From the NCBI GenBank assembly GCA_033064195.1, contig JARBJD010000219.1, positions 1-64,000 of the forward strand: a stretch of 64,000 nucleotides of DNA, given 5' to 3'. Under the pieces are notes generated by a model that saw only the letters and a list, made by a program, of their open reading frames with translations, had not been told where the DNA came from and made no database searches. The position numbers and the translations under genes were made by a program. The stretch is from Blattamonas nauphoetae (taxonomy: Eukaryota > Preaxostyla > Oxymonadida). This document shows, piece after piece, positions 23,441-36,546 of the stretch. Every line of letters begins with the position of its first letter. Position 1 is the first letter of the stretch.

Positions 23441-26400
23441 TCAGCTTTCAATCGATTCCTTTGGTAGATTGTTTGGAGTGTCTTCGATCTCGTTCAGTGA
23501 ACTCGCAATGTCGGCCAGTTGCGGTCGATCTTTCGGATTGAGAGCGAGACACAATTCGATCAGTTCTTTCATTTCAGTGTTCTTCACTTGCGAAAGGTCG
23601 GGAGGAACTCCAGCGGCAATCTGGCGGACTGCGTTGGCTCCGTCTTGCTCGCCGTAAGGCACTTGACCAGTCTCAATTTCCCACAAGATCAGGCCAAGAC
23701 TAAAAACTGACGCTTGGCTTCCAACGACGTTTGGTTTCTTCTCCGCCACTTCTGGCGCCAGCCAGCGCTGACTCTCTGTCGCCGGATCCTCTTTTCGATC
23801 GATACTTTTGTGCTCTTGGTCATTCACTTCGGGGTTATCACCCTCCACTTTCATGTTGGAAAGAGAGGCATTTTGAACTTGCGATTGGCTGACGGATGGC
23901 TTCACAATATCGGTGCTTGTTTTGAAGCACACACGCTCACATACATCCAGCAGAATGTTGTGTGTCGATAGTGCTGTCAGAATCGCTGCGTCATGTGTCT
24001 TCTGAGCGATCGTTTTCAGTCCAGTCACGATCTGTCTCTGAATCCCTCTCTTCATCACTTCCTGTCGGTTCTGGGAATGGAGTCGGTTGTATAGCGTGTC
24101 TTTCTTCTTCGCAAGGACAATTTTCATTCCATCCACACACAACAATGCTTCAATCGTTTCCTCTCGATCATTCATGCTGTCAGGAAAAACAAGATTGTCT
24201 GTTTCACGATTGTTCGGGTGGCTCACGAGTGAATTGTTCGGATTGGTATGTAAATGGTTTTCGGTCGCAACAACATCCATTTTGTCATCTTCCATCGGTG
24301 CTTCCTGTTCTTTCAGTTCGTTCTGTTTTTGAACCTTTTCCTTCTGCTTTCGTCGTCTCAACAGAACGACAATGATGATGAAAAGAAGAGCCAGGACGAT
24401 GAGCGAGACGATCAGAGGAACGAGCCACGGGACGATCTTGCCTGCCCCAAGAGCCATCTTCTCTTTCGCACTGATCTTCACTGTGAACGAGTGCGTTGCT
24501 TGTTCATCTCCAAAGATGATGCGGCCATCCCAACGAGACGATTTCTCAAGTTGAGTCGATGATTCTAAAACTGAAATCAACACTTCAGTTCAGAGACTGA
24601 GCTGACTGACGGATCAGAGAGAGATACACGACAAGGTGTAGCTGCGTTGAGTTGGGAGTTTGATTTTGATTTCGAGTCAGCTGTTTCGAATATCTCGAAA
24701 GACAATCCACACGGAATCAACTTCGTCCCCACAATCCGAATGACGAGAGGATCTTTCGAATTTTTCTGAGACACCGAACAGTCCGACACTGACAGTGTGG
24801 GAACCACGAATGGTGAGAGCGATTTCTGTCCATTCACCGACACTGAGCATTCCGACGTCGAGATCCAGTGTGATTCTTCTTTCAATGTTTCGCTGTCTTC
24901 CGTTTCCACAATTACCTCTCCACTCCCAACACAACGCACGTTCCACCGGAGAGATGGAAAGGGTGATGGATGAGGCGTGTTGGTGGTCAGCTTGCAGAAA
25001 CTGAGAGTCAGATTCGATCCATCCACACTGAACACTCCCTGTCCGATTTGAGAGAAATGGCATTCCCTCGCTGAGATCACACCTCCCTTCGCTTTCAGAA
25101 GTCCAGTCTCCCAACTGCAGACGTCTTCAATCTCTTCGTTGATTGTTGATGTCGTTGGAAGTGTTGGGCCTGTCATTTGGACATTCTCCAGTTCGATCTT
25201 TGTGTTCGTTGTGGAGATGAAGCAGAAAGACGGTGACGTGTTTTCGAATGCAAACGAAAGATGGTCGAATTTCAAGCGACCTCCAGTCAAAGTGAGAAGA
25301 GGAGATGAAGAGCCAGACGAAGATGGAATCCTCACAGTTTCTATGAATTCTCCCACCTTCTTCACAATCAGTGTCATTCCATCCTTCATTTCGAACGTTT
25401 GTGATAGAATCGGATCTTGTGTCACAAGAATTTGAACATTGATTGCTTTATATCGTTTGGTGATCACCAGCGCTCTGTCCACAGTTTGGCACGGTGTTGT
25501 TGGTGTTTGGCATCGATCGTCCTCCGATGTCGCCTCCCCATCCACATACAGAATCAGAGGATTTGGAGCTGGAGGTGTGGTGAGTGTGGCAGGGGTCGTG
25601 GTCGTCAACTCAACATCAGTGGAGAGATGGAGTTCGACGATTGGGTATGTTGTGTCGAACTGGAGGGACTCGACCTTTCCCAGTTCAAAGGGTGCTGATA
25701 CACCTTCGGTTGAGCTCGACATCACAATCTCAAATTCATGAGTGACTGGGTCTGCATTCGATTCGCTCGATTCCGCCAGAACGAGGATGTAGTGTTCGCC
25801 TTCGATGAATCCAGTTCCAGTGACCAACAATGTGCATTCCATCCCATTCTCGCTCAGTTGAGGAACGATCGAAATGGCATTGACAGGGAGAGGGATGGTG
25901 TGCTTGAGTCCAGAATTGACAACAATCGATGCGGAGATCGAATATCGTGTTCCAAACACGACATGAGAGTCTGAGTTTGTGTGACTCGCCTCAACCGCAG
26001 GTATGGTACAAGTTGCCGTGTTGGGATCATTGACCTCAGCAGTGAAGGGATAGTTGACGGCATTTCGTGACGACATGGACGATGCGACAGGGGTGAGTGA
26101 GAACCCGATGTCTTCTGACAACAAGAGTCCTTTCAGTGTCAATATGGTCCTGTCCGAGAAACTGCGAGATTCGATCGATTCGATTCGAGCTGGTTCCTGC
26201 ATGATCACAATCTGTCGTGTAATCTGTGTTGTAGCGAGTGGCTGGGGTTCCTGCTGTCAGCTTGAGGCGTCGTGACGGGACCTTGAATGTTGTTGGATTT
26301 AACACAATGTTATAGTCGTTGCCATCCTCGCAAAAAGCGTAGCCAGGCCACAGCCTTATTGTGTCGTCAGGAACTGAGATTCCGATCGGGAAGAAGTTGA

Positions 26401-28027
26401 AATTCCATCCACCAAATCCACCTGAGATCCACATGGTCTCTGTTTCCGAATACACAGATCCTTGCAAAGTCAGATCAAACATCAAACCAGTAATGCCAGG
26501 ACAGGATAAGGTGATTGAATAGTAGTCTGGATGATTGGTATCGTGGACTGATACTGCTACGGTCAGGTCTTGACTATTCTGGCGTCGAGTATTGTTGGTT
26601 TGATGAATGGGGAAGAGGAATGGTGAGGGAGAGGGAGAGTCAGTGTCTCCAATCATCCCAAGCTCTGTCGTATTCACGAGACCAGTCAAGCTCAGCTCTG
26701 AGCTTCCACATTCAACGAAGTGGAGTGAACTATTCGAGTCGACAATCGAATCCGAGATCACAACGATCGATAATCCATCTCTTCCTCCACATCTCACAAA
26801 TGACACGTCAAACAGACCAACTGACTCGATCCCGCAAAGAAGCAGCATCGAAGGGCTTCCTTCAGTGCGTCCACATTCACAGAACGAGCAGCGTGTCAGC
26901 GTGACAGTTCGGGATGACGAGGAGAGAGGCTGGTTCAGATGGATCAGAGCTTCGGTGCCATCAATTTGCGAAAATTGACATGAAATCAATTTGAAATCAT
27001 CCAGGCTTGGTTCTTGGCGGGTTGCAGCTTCGAAAACGGTGTTGGTGTTTGTGTGTGGCGAGTGGGGAGGAGAGAGGAGAGACGAAGGCTGGATGTTCGA
27101 GAACGAGCTATTAATCACAAAGAACGATCCTGGAGTATCCAGTCCACACGAAATCGCTCCCCAAATGTTCCCAAAACTCGACGATAGTTGGCAATTCACA
27201 ACTTTCTGCGCTGTTCTCAGGTGGCGGTCAACGATTAACATTTGGTCGGATGTTGTGAGGTTTCGAAGAGTGCAATCACTCAATGCAACAACACAGTCAA
27301 CATTCAGTTGGTCTGTCCGATCATCGAGTGTTCCAATGTCGAAAAGCGGGCCTGTCGAATGACGCATCTCACAATTCGAGATTGAGAGAGCAATTCCGCG
27401 CAGAAACAATTGATTCCTGATGGTTGAAACAGTGGATGGCAACTGAGCTCCAAATGATGAAGAAACAAGAGGAAGGAGCAGGTGAGAGTTTTCACTTCGA
27501 TGCGACACTTCCACAAACAGCATTTCACACGATCCAAAGTGAGAACCTCCATCAACAAGAAATGGGCTTTGGAAGCCGTTCGACCAAATATCACTTCGGG
27601 ACACGGTGACGTCAGACGACGAAACACGAGCGATGAACGATCCACCAGTGCTCGCTGTCAGGGTCATATCAAACAGCGAAAGGGTCGAATTCCTCACAGC
27701 AAAGATTGGGCTGATATTCAGACAATCTTTCGACATCATTTCGTCTTCATCGTTCGGACTGGGAACGAGTAAGTTGTTGGTGTGCACGATTTCGGTTGAA
27801 TGGCCACAAAGAGACAATGTCCTTTCCTCAATTTCGATATTCTGGCCATGGTGAACGAAGTTCTGAAGCATCAGAGCGGTAAGTGTTGGATTGTTGGAGC
27901 TGGGTGGAATTTGGTCAGTGAGAAAAGTGTCGAGTGGTAGAGCAGCACGGTCATCAGCGAGGATTGAGACATAATGATGGTGGGAGATCAGCGATACGGA
28001 AACGCAAATCAACTGAACCAGCATCAT
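23441..28027 (-). CDS. Secreted beta-helix, single-pass membrane protein with a pseudokinase tail
   Basis: Reads from ATG at 28027 to TGA at 23441, about 1,500 residues. It starts with a signal peptide (MMLVQLICVSVSLISHHH). A long Ser/Thr/Cys-rich right-handed beta-helix follows, then Ig/IPT-like repeats starting at QEPARIESIE (about 26200), a second helix block (about 25600-24800), a juxtamembrane IVGTKLIPCGLSFEIFET motif, one membrane span (WLVPLIVSLIVLALLFIIIV, about 24400) and RRRKQK. The tail keeps kinase C-lobe marks (RWLAPEV as APE, SLGLILWEIETGQVPYG, NPKDRP) but lacks the VAIK lysine, HRD and DFG, and the invariant D of the DxxSLG box reads S, so it is a pseudokinase. The frame shifts by one base near 26225 and near 24600. 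One missing base each would explain them, so indel, assembly error or decay are all possible. Expected at the cell surface. Ligand unknown. Confidence 0.8.
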
Positions 28028-28214
28028 TCAAATTGTCAAACTTGATCTGAACCATTGTTTGAAAAGGCTGTCCAACAGTTTCAACGCAATCAGCAGAGAA
28101 GAGAAGTGATGCAGGTATAAGAAAGAGAGTGAAGTGAGGAGGATTCGATCAGATGAGGTGCATCACAACACAAGTGGCAGAGCGAATGACGTCGCTTCGA
28201 CAGACATCCAACCT

Positions 28215-30331
28215 TCACCAGAGCTCGATCACATTCAAAGCCTGCTCGATCCTGAATCGTCTCGCCCACAATTTAATGACCAGATTGGTGTTCTTCTCGA
28301 TCCCTACCACTCGCAGTTCAAACGCATCGTCACACCCTTCTTCTCTCATCACCACTTCTCGTCTCTTCTGCCGTTCTCGTTTGTCTCGTTTCCATTCTTG
28401 TGTTTTGCTCAACATGTTCTTGAAGAACTCTTCTAAAGCCCTTTCGTTCTCCATCTCGACCATCGTTCTAACTTCCCATTTCATAAGTACTGACACAATG
28501 TCGGCGTCGTGTTCGTCGGATCGAAGTTCCATGTTGTTGATGTGACGGTGGATCCAGCAGAGAACATTCTCGAAATGAGTTTGTTCTTGTTCATCCAGAA
28601 TGAGTTTGTCCGAATTGTGGAAGATGACTGTGATGAATTGTTTGGCTGGTTCGAACACAGAAACACGAATGAGAGGATACTGTTCAAAACGTGCTTGTTC
28701 ATCGTCTCCAATCGGTTCAAGCATGTTGGAGATGAAAATGGCGAGTTGAAAAAGAGTGTTTGACTCCGAGAGAGGAAGAGAAACAAAATCCACTGTTTCA
28801 AACATCCGACCAACGAAATTCGACGTCATGAACTTTTCCCTCATCCATGGAAAGAGAATCACAATGTTTGTGATGGCGATGAAGGTGTGTTTCCTGACGT
28901 CTGGGAACGTGAGCGTGAAAGAGTTGATAACGAGGTCAAAGAAGGATAGATCATCGAGGACGATTGTTTGGAAGGATGATTTGTGGGGATTTCCGATTGA
29001 ATAGGTTAGATCGACGTAGAATCTCCATCCATCTTTCACAAAGAGTTCACATTGATTTCGAAGTACTTTCAGAGAATCAGTCATTTGTATGTCATCTCCA
29101 GAAATTAATGGAGTGGTTGGAGAAGAGTCGGAGTGAAGTGAAGCGATGAGAGTGTCGATGTTGGAGATGTTCGTGAGAATCGTTGGGAGAGCTTCTTTTA
29201 CGAAGAGAGTCAATTCTCGAATAAACTCAGAATCAACCTGAAATGACGAAAAATAAAAACAATAATGAAATCATACTTGGATTGGTGGAAAGGCGAGCAA
29301 AGGAAGAATTGGGAGGAGGAACGAGTACGAACAGAAGGGAAGTGAATATGTGAAGACGTTTGGATCCGCGTTCGTGAGTTGCATGAATTTTGGGAGGTGC
29401 GAAGGATCGGTTGGGAGATTAGCTTGGAATTCGGAGAAAACGATTCGGAGTTTCTTTGGCAGAGCAGCCAGGAACGAGAGACCAGAATATTGTTGGTGTG
29501 GGGAAGATGATGGGAAGATGGGTGAGGGAAGTAGTGTGAGAGCAGGTCGATCTTGCTTGACGACATTGTAAAGAGCACCGAGAGAACAATCAGCGATTCT
29601 GAGATGAGGGAAGAGAGAGAGTCGAGCCAATGTGGTGGCAACTGCAGGTGGAGGTGATGATTCTCCAACTCTTTTGAAGGTGGAAACGATAAAGTTTTCG
29701 TGTTGGAGAAAAAGCGAGTCGACGATTTCAGGTTCGAAGAAGAGTGATTCCATGCAAGAACAACACTGAAAACAAATAAAGAAGAAGAAAGAATGAAACA
29801 CACTGATTCCAATGCAGCACACGAAGACCAATCTCCAAATTGGTTGAGGACGAAAGAAGGGATTTCAGAAGAAAGCGAAGAGCGAACGAACGAGGGCGAT
29901 TTCGAATCTGAAAGAAAGCAACAAAGACATCCATCATCACAAATAATAAAACCACAAACACAGAATCTCAAGCAATTTCATCAGTTCAGCCTGAAATCAA
30001 AGCCACAATCAACAATCAACAATCAACAAAAGAGAAAAGGAGAGACCACTAGTCCAGATGAGTGAGGGACGCAACACAGTGGAGACAGAGATGAATACCA
30101 ATCATCAAAACTATCATTCGACCCACTGTCTGAAATATATCCACAACATCCAAAAGAATCATCAACAAATCGATGATAACGATAAAAGAGCACACCAGAT
30201 GCCACTTTCTGCAATGTTCGGAGTGTGTCAACAATAATATCTTCATCTTTTGACTCCAAAACTTCGAGAAGCGACTGGATCTTCGACTGAATGGGAGTAA
30301 TGAAGAACGAAAACAACAAACTCGATTCCAT
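28215..30331 (-). CDS. Six-exon helical-repeat family protein, copy 1 (intact, 620 residues)
   Basis: The complete member of a family with five copies here. Exons on the minus strand: 30331-30196, 30129-30050, 29990-29960, 29907-29804, 29765-29277, 29237-28215. Together they give 621 codons ending in TGA. Introns are 66, 59, 52, 38 and 39 bases, with donors GTGTGC, GTGGTC, GTTTGT, GTGTGT and GTATGA, all ending in CAG. The start MESSLLFSFF is followed by a helical SLLEVLESKDED block. Exon 6 carries amphipathic helices resembling armadillo/HEAT folds (AITNIVILFPWMREKF, VSLPLSES, NSDKLILDEQEQTHFE), a charged coiled segment (QEWKRDKRERQKRREVV) and the signature FELRVVGIE. No enzyme motif, signal peptide or membrane span, so a cytosolic scaffold-type role is only a guess. 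It probably belongs to an oxymonad-specific family. Confidence 0.8.
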
Positions 30332-30539
30332 CTGGCTGGGCAGCGCAAAACTCTCGGTGAGAGATCCCCATTCTGACCAGACAGCTCTGAAGTCATCAAC
30401 AAGTCACCAGATCGGTTTCTTGTTAGATCCATTCAGAACCAATAAATTATGGGTTCATTCGATGTCGTTTCGGTATTTTCCACTTTTATCGTCTCAACTC
30501 CACATTCATCGGAATAAAACAAGAACAACTACATCTGAA
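30332..30539. promoter_or_regulatory. Divergent upstream block shared with family copy 4
   Basis: About 208 bp between family copy 1 (minus) and the stub of a PARG start codon (plus, 30540). The same block, similarly spaced, separates copy 4 from the PARG gene at 50508-50715. Conserved stretches include ACAAGAACAAC next to CATCTGAAATG. Being the whole interval between two divergent starts, it presumably holds both promoters. No defined element is identified. Confidence 0.5.
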
Positions 30540-30581
30540 ATGCCTTCATCCAAAAGAATAGTGTCCAATCTAGAATTCTAA
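30540..30581 (+). pseudogene. Stub of a PARG gene 5' end
   Basis: ATG followed by PSSKR, then VSNLEF and a stop. The first residues equal the start of the PARG gene at 50507 (MPSSKRKLFSSS) in the same divergent arrangement with a family copy. The rest of the gene is absent. It marks a duplicated gene pair whose second half was lost. Confidence 0.6.
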
Positions 30582-31528
30582 CTGAATGCGAGTGTTTGAC
30601 ATCTCTGAACCGGAAATCCGATCCAGAGACGAGATGGAGAGGATGAACAAAATCAACGAAGAATGAGGCAGCGAATGTAGTGACAGTTTCCCGCTTCATT
30701 CGGTGATCGTTTCTCACTGGTCGCGTGAGTCAACGAAGAAAGAATGAAAGTGCTCACTCCTCTCTTCGAGTGACATCTCCACTTGTGACCCAGGCCTGAC
30801 AGATCTACCCACCACGAGTACCACACATGTTGATGGGTTAGAGTCGGTTGAGGCGTCTGAGAGGTGGTTGGTTGAGGTTGAGGAGGAAAGTCTGCTCGGT
30901 TGTGTCTGTCCATCGCAGCTGAGACTGGATGGGAAGGGAGAGTGGTATGCGTTGAACACGAGATGAGCCGTGTGCTTGTGGATGGTGGAGGGAGAGGGAT
31001 GATCACATGACAGTTGGTCCGCCATCCTCAAACGGGAATCCAATCAATCGAGTTGACGAGAGGGCACAAGCGGAACCAGAGGACACATCGTCACAACACA
31101 TGCACGCACCCTCACATCTGTTTGGTGAAGTGAGAGATGATCGTGAAGGATGTGTCTGAACAGAGCTGGTCAGAGAGTGCGAGAGAATGCCTTTCGACGA
31201 TCGACACATCAGGATGTCGCAACCACCCACACGATCGTGGAGGGGCAGAGAAGTCGGGCTGTTGGAATGATGTTGGAGACATCGACGGATGCCACGGCGA
31301 CCGGTTCGTGTCATGTCTCCATGTTCGCTCATCTCAGTTTGGTGGACGAGGGGGAGCGACTGACAAACACTCCACCAACTCCAATCACAACATGGCCAGT
31401 TTCAACGCGATGAGGAGAGATGACAAATGATGAAGTGATGAGTGCGAGGCAATGTGTGTTCGGTTGAAGGACAGACTGACGCAAGCGGAAGAGCGAAGAA
31501 CGGCAGATAATCAGACGACCAACTTTGC
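30582..31528. other. No recognisable gene
   Basis: Several short overlapping frames on both strands, none with a family motif, splice pattern or repeat. Confidence 0.4.
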
Positions 31529-33617
31529 TCAGAGTCGGCCAGCATTGAATGCCCGTTCCCTTCTGAATTGACTCGCAGCAAGTTGGATGCTTCCATTTGT
31601 GTCCACTTCGATCCCCACCACTTGCAGTTCGAACCCATCGTCCCACCCTTCTTCTCTCAAAACCACTTCTCGTCTCTTCTGCCGTTCTCGTTGATCTCGC
31701 TTCCATTCCCATGTTCTGTTCAGCATGCCGTGGAACACAATCAGAAAATGATCTTCGTTCTCCATCTCGACCGTCACTCGCATTTCCCATTTCACAAGTT
31801 CTGACACAACGTCGGCATCGAGTTCGTTTGATCGAAGTTCCATGGAGTTGATGTGAAAGTGGATCCAACAGATGTAATTCTCGAGTTGAGTTTTCTTGTC
31901 TTCATTCAGAATGAGTTTGTCCGAATTTCGGAACATGAAGGTGATGAATTGTTTGGCTGGTTCGAACACAGAAACACGAATGAGACGATATTGTTGGAAA
32001 CGTGTGAATTCAGTCTCTCCAATCAGTTCAAACATGTGGGCGATGAATTTGGTGAAGAAGGCAAGAGTGTCGGACTCGGAGAGAGGAAGAGATACAAAAT
32101 CGACGGTTTCAAACATCCGCTCAACAAGATTTGCTTTCATGAACTGTTCCTTCATCGATGGAAAGTCAACAACGATGTTTATGAGAGTGATGATGATGTT
32201 CGCCCTGATGTCTTTGGGAGTGAGCTTGAGAGAGTTGAGAATGAGGTCGAAGAAGGATGGATCGTCGAGGAGGATTGTTTGGAAGGAAGATTTGTGGGGT
32301 TCTGTGATTGTGTATGTCATTCTGATGAAGAATCTCCATCCATCACTCACGAAGTCTTCACAATCATCTCGAAGGTGTTTCAGAGATTCTATCATTTGTG
32401 AGTCATCTTCAGAAGCCAATGGAATGGTTGGAGAAGAGTCGGAGGGAAGACAAGCGATGAGATTGTCGATCGTTGAAATATACGTGAGAATCGTTGGGAG
32501 AGCTTCTTTCACAAAGAGAATCAATTCTTGGATGATCTCGGAATCAACCTGAAATGACGAGAAATGATGAAAAGAGTGAAAAACATACTTTTATTGGTGA
32601 AGTTGTTTTCATAAGAGGTTTCGGGAGGAGGAACGAATATCTGCAGAAGGGAAGTGAATATGTGAAGATGTTTGGATCCGCTTTCGTGAGCTGCATGAAT
32701 TTTGGAAGGTGTGAAGGATCGGTTGGGAGATTAGTTTGGAATTCTTTGAAAACGATTCGGAGTTTCTTTGCCAGAGCAGCTAAGAAGGAGAGACCAGAAT
32801 ATTGTTGGTGTGGGGAAGATGATGGAAAGATGGGTGAGGGGAGAAGTTTGATGACTTTTGGTTGTGGTTCGATGATGCGATAAAGACCTTGGAGAGAACA
32901 ATCAGCGATTCTGAGATGTGGAAAGAGAGAAATCCGAGCTAAGGTGGTTAGAACAGCAGAGGGAGGTGATAAGTCTTTGAATTTTTTGAATGCAGAAACG
33001 AGGAAGTCTTCCTGTTGGAGAAAAAGCGAGTCGACGATTTCAGGTTCGAAAAAGAGAGATTCTATGCACGAACAACACTGAAAACAAATGAAGAAGATGA
33101 AAGAATGAAACATACTGCTTCCAATGCAGCACATGAAGACCAATCTCCAAATTGCGTGATCACGAAAGAAGGGATTTCAGACGAAATCGATGAGCGAACG
33201 AACGAGGGCGATTTCGAAACTGAAAACAAGAAATGAAGACATCCATCATCACAACCAAGAAAACAACAAACAAAGAATCTCAATCAATTTTTTCAGTTCT
33301 GCCTGAAAAAAAGCGAGAATGAATAAAAGAGAAAAGGAGAGACCACAAGTCCAGATGAGTATGTTCCACAACACAATGGAGATAGAAATTAACACCAATC
33401 ATCAAAACTGTCATCCGTCTCACTATCTGAAACACACTCTAAAACAGTCAACAAATCGATGAAGACAACAAGAATACACACCAGATGCCACTTTCTTCAA
33501 TTGTCGGAGTGTGTCAACAATACCATCTTCATCATTGGATTTCAATACTTCGAGAAGGGACGAGATTTTCCACTGAGAAAGAGAGATGAAGAACGAAAAC
33601 AACGAACTCGATTCCAT
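31529..33617 (-). CDS. Six-exon helical-repeat family protein, copy 2 (one nonsense codon)
   Basis: Exons 33617-33482, 33426-33347, 33302-33272, 33219-33116, 33077-32589, 32548-31529, with introns of 55, 44, 52, 38 and 40 bases. Exon lengths 136, 80, 31, 104 and 489 equal those of copies 1 and 4 exactly, which confirms the gene model. The start MESSSLFSFF and the ending FELQVVGIE are kept, as are the NSDKLILNED and QRQKRREVVLREEGWDD blocks. In exon 2 the frame contains TAA directly after DDWC (near 33390), where other copies read Pro or Ser, so under the standard code the protein would stop after about 57 residues. All the other exons are open, so the loss is recent, or the stop is read through, or it is a sequence error. 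Confidence 0.7.
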
Positions 33618-36546
33618 CTGGCTGGGCAGCGCAAAACTCTCGGTGAGAGATCCCCATTCTGACCAGACAGCTCTGAAGTCATCAACAAGCGATTTGATCT
33701 GTTCGAATTGTGAATCATGACGAGTTTATTAAAAATGGGTTCAGTCACAGTAAAACACGCTTATCTTCCCGTTCATCCCTCGCCATCACATTTTTCCGAA
33801 TGAACTAACTGTTTAGAGATTTGAACCATCCTTATCTTGTGGAATTATACTCAATATCGACGTTGGGATGAAGAACACAGTTTCGATGTTCATTCTAAGG
33901 GTATGCCACAAAACCCCTGGAATCCACATAAATCAAACGTCCACCAAAAAGTTGAAGAACATGTGAAAGGGTATCCATCCTTGCAGTGATAGCCTGTGCA
34001 AACACTTGTGGAAGGAGATGAAGGTGAATCTTTATGAGTTGATCTACAGGAAAAACTGTTTTATGGGGATCTGTTGAAACGATTTTTGTACTATTCTTTG
34101 ATTCTGTTTCAATTATCATCCATTTATCATAAAAAAGTCTGAGACAACATACAAATATGAACAATTGACGTGACAAAACCGATCAACCCACAACACTCCT
34201 TAATGTGCATTCTCATCCCTCAGTGTGCTTTCTTGATCCTCAGTGTAGTTCTCCAAACATCTTCTCATCCTCAGAAAGTCGTGGTGAGGCTTTGGAGCAG
34301 ACGACAACGAGATGAGGAAGAGTGCAGATTTGAGATGGGCTTTGTTGTTGATCCTTGTGATGGATGTGACGGGAACTGTGAGAAATGATGATAGAAATGA
34401 AATTCAAACTTTGGCAGTGTTTGGACATGAAATGGACGAGAAGTGTCCACCTGTGATGTGTTCGTGTAGAGAACGAAAGTGGACGAGTGGGTGACATGAC
34501 GAGTAGAGAGGAGACACTGATGCTGCACACAGAGTGAGATGGTTAGAGTGTTGAGTGGGCGACGTGGAAGTTGTCGAAGTGCGGGAGGTGATGATCTGTT
34601 GCGACAAAGAAAAGAGGATGTGAATGGGACGATATGAGAATAAAAAAGGAAATGAACGATAAAAACACTCGTCCTGCTCCATACAAAATAAGGTTTGGTT
34701 TCCAAAATCGCTTTGACTGTCAATGTTCTGGCCTCAGCACTTTTTCCTCACATTCTCTGTGGAGTGCTTGTGTATTCAGGATTAAACTTGAGCCATTCTT
34801 CGCTCTGAATATGAACTGTTAAACTCAACGAATCTAGGACGCAGTCGCTCAATGGAGTGTCATTCGGTCAACCAAGGTCAAGAGTTGAGAGTTCATGCGA
34901 CCTCGTTGAAGGCTCCATTGAGCTGATTGATTGGGTAACTTTTGGCACTAGATACCAAATAAAACGAATATGATGACCTCTCACAAGAACACCAGCATGA
35001 GAGTGTCAGATCCGCGAATGTGTGGTGATGGTTGATTTGGGGAGGTCAAAGAGACACAACGCTCATGGCTGCCAGAAATGAATCGATTGTCATCTCCGAT
35101 TTAAAGAAGGTTTGTACTGCGCGAACTGATCCTTGTGTGACGTTCGAGTTGGGATGGATAGCAAGTGTTTGATCAATCCAATAAATCCTCAATAGCAAGA
35201 TCCCCCTTTCTTTACATAATTTCGAACAACCTCGTTGCTTTAATTCGTGAAATATGTCAATAGTATGTAACTCCTTCTTAGTATTGATTGATGACATAGT
35301 GGCCATATCATTCTCTGAAGAAGAAGAGTGAAGTTTGACGACTTCGGAACGTGAACCCAACTGGACGTTCTAGCACGGTTGAATCTTTAGTTCCATATCT
35401 ACATCCATGCTCTCCCGTTCACTCTCGTTCAACACAAAACCTAAACCACCGTTTGAAACCATACTGTTCGATTTGACATCATTCAATTCAACAATGAGCA
35501 GGATCACCATCTGATGAACCAAACATCTCGTCAAGTTTGCCATAAACATCATATCATTCACTTCTATTGCCCTCAAACTGCCCCATTTCTGTAAATTTCT
35601 TCTCATTCAGTTTTCTTCATTGTCATGCGCGTTGTCCATCATCTCTCTCCAAGTCATGTCATCCCCTTCAAAACCCCTACAAAGAGAAAGAACGAACTCA
35701 AGACAATCGAAATTCGTGAGCAGAACTCTTCGATACCATTCTGATTTACCTCTGGAATCGTCAGGATTCTTTGCCCGTTCTTTGCCTACTTCTTCGATGC
35801 ACTGGAGAGTTACTACTTATTCAATCACATCATATCAGTTCGGTCGATGCTTTCTGGACCGAGATATCGGAATACCTTGCTGTTGAACGCTGCACCACTT
35901 TCGCACATGGACAGAGAAGATTCCTCCTTCTATCATCTCCACAAATTACAGAAGTGTTGTGGAGAACATCATGATGGTCTATTTGATGTCAATGCTCCAG
36001 ATTCAAGTCCATATTCCGCTTTATCCGTGCTGTTCGACTTCGGTTGGTGTAGGCTCGACACCTTTGCCATGATTACTCCTGACAATCCACTCACCGTAAC
36101 CTCAATGCTTGTCGTTGACCAGCTCATCCGATTCCTTATCGACAACAACGACGATCACAACAAGATCTGAAACGACACAAACAAAGGAATCTGACTCATC
36201 AGATTTGCTGTCACAAGATTAAATCTTCATCCCCAAGCTCGATGTCCACAAAAAGAAGCAATATTCGCAAAATTGAACTCTTAAAGTTGTACGAAGAGCC
36301 CTCAAGTCTGATCATTCGAGACATTCGTGTTTCCATCAACGCATCAACAATTTCTGCGTTCGTCGGAGCTTGTTCCGTTCCCCCGAGTAAGCTTGCATCA
36401 GAAATCAAGTAAAATGTTGGTATTCTGATCGTGATGACGAGAGAAGCGAATGCAATTCAAATGTCACTTCACACACTCATGATGACACAAATCTCACTCG
36501 AAAGGGAACAAATTTCCTTTATTTACCAGAACTCGCCCACATCTTA
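33618..36546. other. Mostly unassigned sequence with protein-like fragments
   Basis: 33730-33890 resembles the segment upstream of copy 3 (45235-45400), so the family was duplicated together with its upstream DNA. A minus-strand frame 33895-34176 (93 codons, ending GGRLIYVDSRGFVAYP) is repeated in part, inverted, at 39505-39570. Plus-strand frames 35620-36170 read like protein in the last 108 codons (SVLFDFGWCRLDTFAM), but I cannot assign them. No RNA gene seen. Confidence 0.4.
33895..34176 (-). CDS. Fragment of an unrecognised protein, 93 residues
   Basis: Open on the minus strand with a hydrophobic start (LFIFVCCLRLFYDKW) and a helical stretch (DQLIKIHLHLLPQVFAQ), ending in QLFGGRLIYVDSRGFVAYP. 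About 60 bases encoding the ending occur again in inverted orientation at 39505-39570, so it is part of something repeated. No family recognised. It may be an exon or a fragment. Confidence 0.3.
   Translation of the reverse strand: MSRQLFIFVCCLRLFYDKWMIIETESKNSTKIVSTDPHKTVFPVDQLIKIHLHLLPQVFAQAITARMDTLSHVLQLFGGRLIYVDSRGFVAYP

Noticed and set aside
26236-26263. 28-base intron (GTCCCG...CTGACAG) in the receptor gene
   Set aside because: It would restore the frame, but it removes a stretch (SRRLKLTAG) that fits the protein, and the family motif continues more naturally with a one-base shift a few codons later. All other introns here are at least 38 bases.
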